A stretch of DNA of 64,000 nucleotides from Arthrobacter sp. FW306-07-I (GTDB lineage Bacteria; Actinomycetota; Actinomycetes; Actinomycetales; Micrococcaceae). The notes under the pieces are model-generated. The model was given only the letters and a program-made list of their open reading frames with translations. It did no database searches and was not told the origin of the DNA. Positions 62,229 through 64,000 of this stretch are shown piece after piece (the first letter of the stretch is position 1; each line of letters opens with the position of its first letter). Location: NCBI RefSeq assembly GCF_021800405.1, contig NZ_CP084550.1, forward strand, positions 558,001-622,000, given 5' to 3'. A program made the position numbers and the translations under genes.

Positions 62229-64000
62229 GTGAACAACAACAACCCCACCCCTGCCAAACCCCGTGTTGTGGTCATGGGGGTCTCCGGCTGCGGCAAGACA
62301 ACGGTGGGCGGCCTTGTGGCCCGCGAACTCGGCGTCCCGTTCCTCGACGGCGACTCCCTGCACCCCGTGGAGAACGTGGCCAAGATGGCGGCGGGCCATC
62401 CGCTGACCGACGAGGACCGCTGGCCCTGGCTGACGATCGTGGGCCGCGAGCTGGCTGCCGCCGGGGACAGCGGGCTGGTCCTGGCCTGTTCCGCGCTGCG
62501 GCGAACCTACCGGGACGCCATCCGGGAACAGGCTCCGGACACCATCTTCCTGCACCTGAACGGCAGCAAGGAGGTCCTCGCCCAACGTGTGGGCGGCAGG
62601 GCCGGGCACTTCATGCCACCCGCGCTGCTGGACTCCCAGCTCGCCACCCTCGAACCACTGCAGGAGGACGAGCGCGGCGTGGTGGTGGACATCGCCGCGC
62701 CCGTCCCGGAAGTCGTGGCCGGGGCACTCAAGGGGATTGCCGCCGTCGTACCTTCCGCCACGCGGGAGCAGGGCAGCCGGCCGCGGCAGTTCGACGTCGA
62801 CCTGGCCGCCGCCCCGTTCAATCTCGACGACGACGCGGTCGCCTGGGTGGAGGGCACCATTGGTGCGATGACGCTCGAGGAGAAGATCGGGCAGCTGTTC
62901 ATCAACCACAACAACGACTACTCACCCGGGTACCTCGACGGGGTGCTGGAGAACTACCACGTGGGCGGCATGCGTTACCGTCCGGGTCCGTCCGCTGCGG
63001 TGCAGGAACACATCCGCTACGCGCAGTCCAAGTCCCGGATTCCGTTGCTGGTTGCGTCCAACCCCGAGATGGGCGGGGCCGGCAGCTGCGACGACGGAAC
63101 GTTCGTATCCACGCATCTGCAGGCGGGCTCGCATCCGGACAAGAACATTGCCCGGCAGATGGGGCAGGTGGCCGGGGTGGAGACGGCGGCCCTGGGCTGC
63201 AACTGGGCCTTCGCACCGATCGTGGACATCCACTACAACTGGCGGAACACGGTCATTTCCACTCGCTCCTTCGGCAACACGCCGGAAGTTGTGGTGGAGC
63301 GGGCCAAGGAGTACTTCGACGGCATCAGCGAATCACCCACGGCATGCGCCATGAAGCACTTCCCGGGGGACGGTGTGGATGAGCGGGACCAGCACGTGGT
63401 CACGTCCTACAACACCCTCCCCTATGAGGAGTGGAACCGGACGTACGGACACGTGTACCGGGAGATGATTGCGCATGGCGTGCAGTCCATCATGGCCGGC
63501 CACATCGGGGCGCCGGAGGTATCCCGGCATTTCCGGCCCGGGCTGTCCGACTCCGAGGTCCTGCCTGCCACGTTATCCCCGGAACTCCTGCAGGACCTGC
63601 TGCGCGGGGAGCTCGGGTTCAACGGCCTGGTGCTCACCGACGCTTCGCAGATGGTGGGGCTGACCCAGGCCATGAGGCGCAAGGACCTGGTGCCTGCCAC
63701 CATCGCGGCGGGCTGCGACATGTTCCTGTTCTTCCGGAACCCCGCCGAGGACTTCCAGTACATGATGGACGGCTACAAGTCCGGGATCATCACCGAGCAG
63801 CGGCTGCATGATGCGCTGCGACGGATCCTGGGATTGAAGGCGTCGCTGGGGCTGCACCGGAAATCTGCTGATGAGCTGGTTCCGCCTGCCGAGGCGCTTG
63901 CCGTTATTGGGTCTGCTGAGCACCGTGCCGTGGCCGCTGAGATTGCAGACAAGACGGTGACGCTGGTCAAGGACACGGCCGGCAACCTGCCCATCACGCC
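62229..64000 (+). CDS. gluconokinase joined to family 3 glycoside hydrolase (cut by window end)
   Basis: An open frame of at least 590 codons from the GTG at 62229 (GAGAAGGA upstream), with no stop before the end of the window. Residues 1-177 are a GntK/IdnK gluconokinase: Walker A GVSGCGKTT, FLDGDSLHPVENVAKMAAGHPLTDEDRWPWL, ACSALRRTYRD, and HFMPPALLDSQLATLEPL. From about 185 the frame runs on as a NagZ-type GH3 enzyme: MTLEEKIGQLF, KHFPGDGVDERDQH (Asp387/His389 dyad) and the nucleophile Asp471 in VLTDASQM. No signal peptide, so cytoplasmic. The frame was checked at several points across the joint; a sequencing error there cannot be excluded. Confidence 0.85.
   Translation, partial: MNNNNPTPAKPRVVVMGVSGCGKTTVGGLVARELGVPFLDGDSLHPVENVAKMAAGHPLTDEDRWPWLTIVGRELAAAGDSGLVLACSALRRTYRDAIREQAPDTIFLHLNGSKEVLAQRVGGRAGHFMPPALLDSQLATLEPLQEDERGVVVDIAAPVPEVVAGALKGIAAVVPSATREQGSRPRQFDVDLAAAPFNLDDDAVAWVEGTIGAMTLEEKIGQLFINHNNDYSPGYLDGVLENYHVGGMRYRPGPSAAVQEHIRYAQSKSRIPLLVASNPEMGGAGSCDDGTFVSTHLQAGSHPDKNIARQMGQVAGVETAALGCNWAFAPIVDIHYNWRNTVISTRSFGNTPEVVVERAKEYFDGISESPTACAMKHFPGDGVDERDQHVVTSYNTLPYEEWNRTYGHVYREMIAHGVQSIMAGHIGAPEVSRHFRPGLSDSEVLPATLSPELLQDLLRGELGFNGLVLTDASQMVGLTQAMRRKDLVPATIAAGCDMFLFFRNPAEDFQYMMDGYKSGIITEQRLHDALRRILGLKASLGLHRKSADELVPPAEALAVIGSAEHRAVAAEIADKTVTLVKDTAGNLPIT

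Overview
The window is a 64 kb piece of a high-GC actinobacterial chromosome. Codon use with mostly G or C in third positions, a PEP carboxylase, an Lhr/Nei repair pair, a MocR/YczE pair and a RamB-like regulator beside the glyoxylate-shunt genes all fit a soil Micrococcaceae member of the Arthrobacter/Pseudarthrobacter type. That assignment is inference from gene content; no rRNA or tRNA gene is visible. No prophage, transposase or CRISPR array was seen.

Layout. 1-2.5 kb: the end of a GNAT gene, a 2-hydroxyacid dehydrogenase and a CynX-type MFS transporter. 2.6-7.5 kb: glyoxylate shunt, with malate synthase and isocitrate lyase on the minus strand and a RamB/ScfR-like regulator divergent from isocitrate lyase over a shared inverted repeat. 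7.5-7.8 kb: two tandem arrays, both with a 32-bp period. 7.8-12.6 kb: response regulator, histidine kinase and an orphan Tat-lipoprotein TAXI solute receptor in one overlapping operon, divergent from a proton/dicarboxylate-type MFS permease; this looks like a solute-sensing unit. 12.7-31 kb: mostly single housekeeping or accessory genes (pyruvate oxidase, PLP-vitamer kinase, TetR/SDR pair, queuosine precursor transporter and tRNA-guanine transglycosylase, SRPBCC, Nudix-like, VOC, GH76, and an SDR/acyl-CoA dehydrogenase operon). 31-47 kb: PEP carboxylase, DedA, macro domain, RluA-type pseudouridine synthase, the MocR/YczE pair, Nei/Lhr and an FAD-Rieske oxidoreductase. 47-50.3 kb: small hypothetical genes, including a 17-residue cysteine-rich peptide, with strong hairpin terminators.

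50.6-64 kb is the most interesting region. A LacI regulator is divergent from a long operon: sugar-binding lipoprotein, two ABC permeases, sugar-phosphate-isomerase-like TIM barrel, Gfo/Idh/MocA oxidoreductase, second TIM barrel, glucuronate isomerase, fructuronate reductase, mannonate dehydratase, and a reading frame that joins a GntK-type gluconokinase to a family 3 glycoside hydrolase without a stop and runs off the window edge. A LacI-type palindrome overlaps the predicted -35 box. The three uronate enzymes take glucuronate to 2-keto-3-deoxygluconate. The oxidoreductase plus two TIM barrels resemble the oxidation/elimination/hydration logic known from levoglucosan and C-glycoside degraders, so the operon may import a glucuronide or related glycoside and open it oxidatively before the uronate pathway. 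That role is inference.
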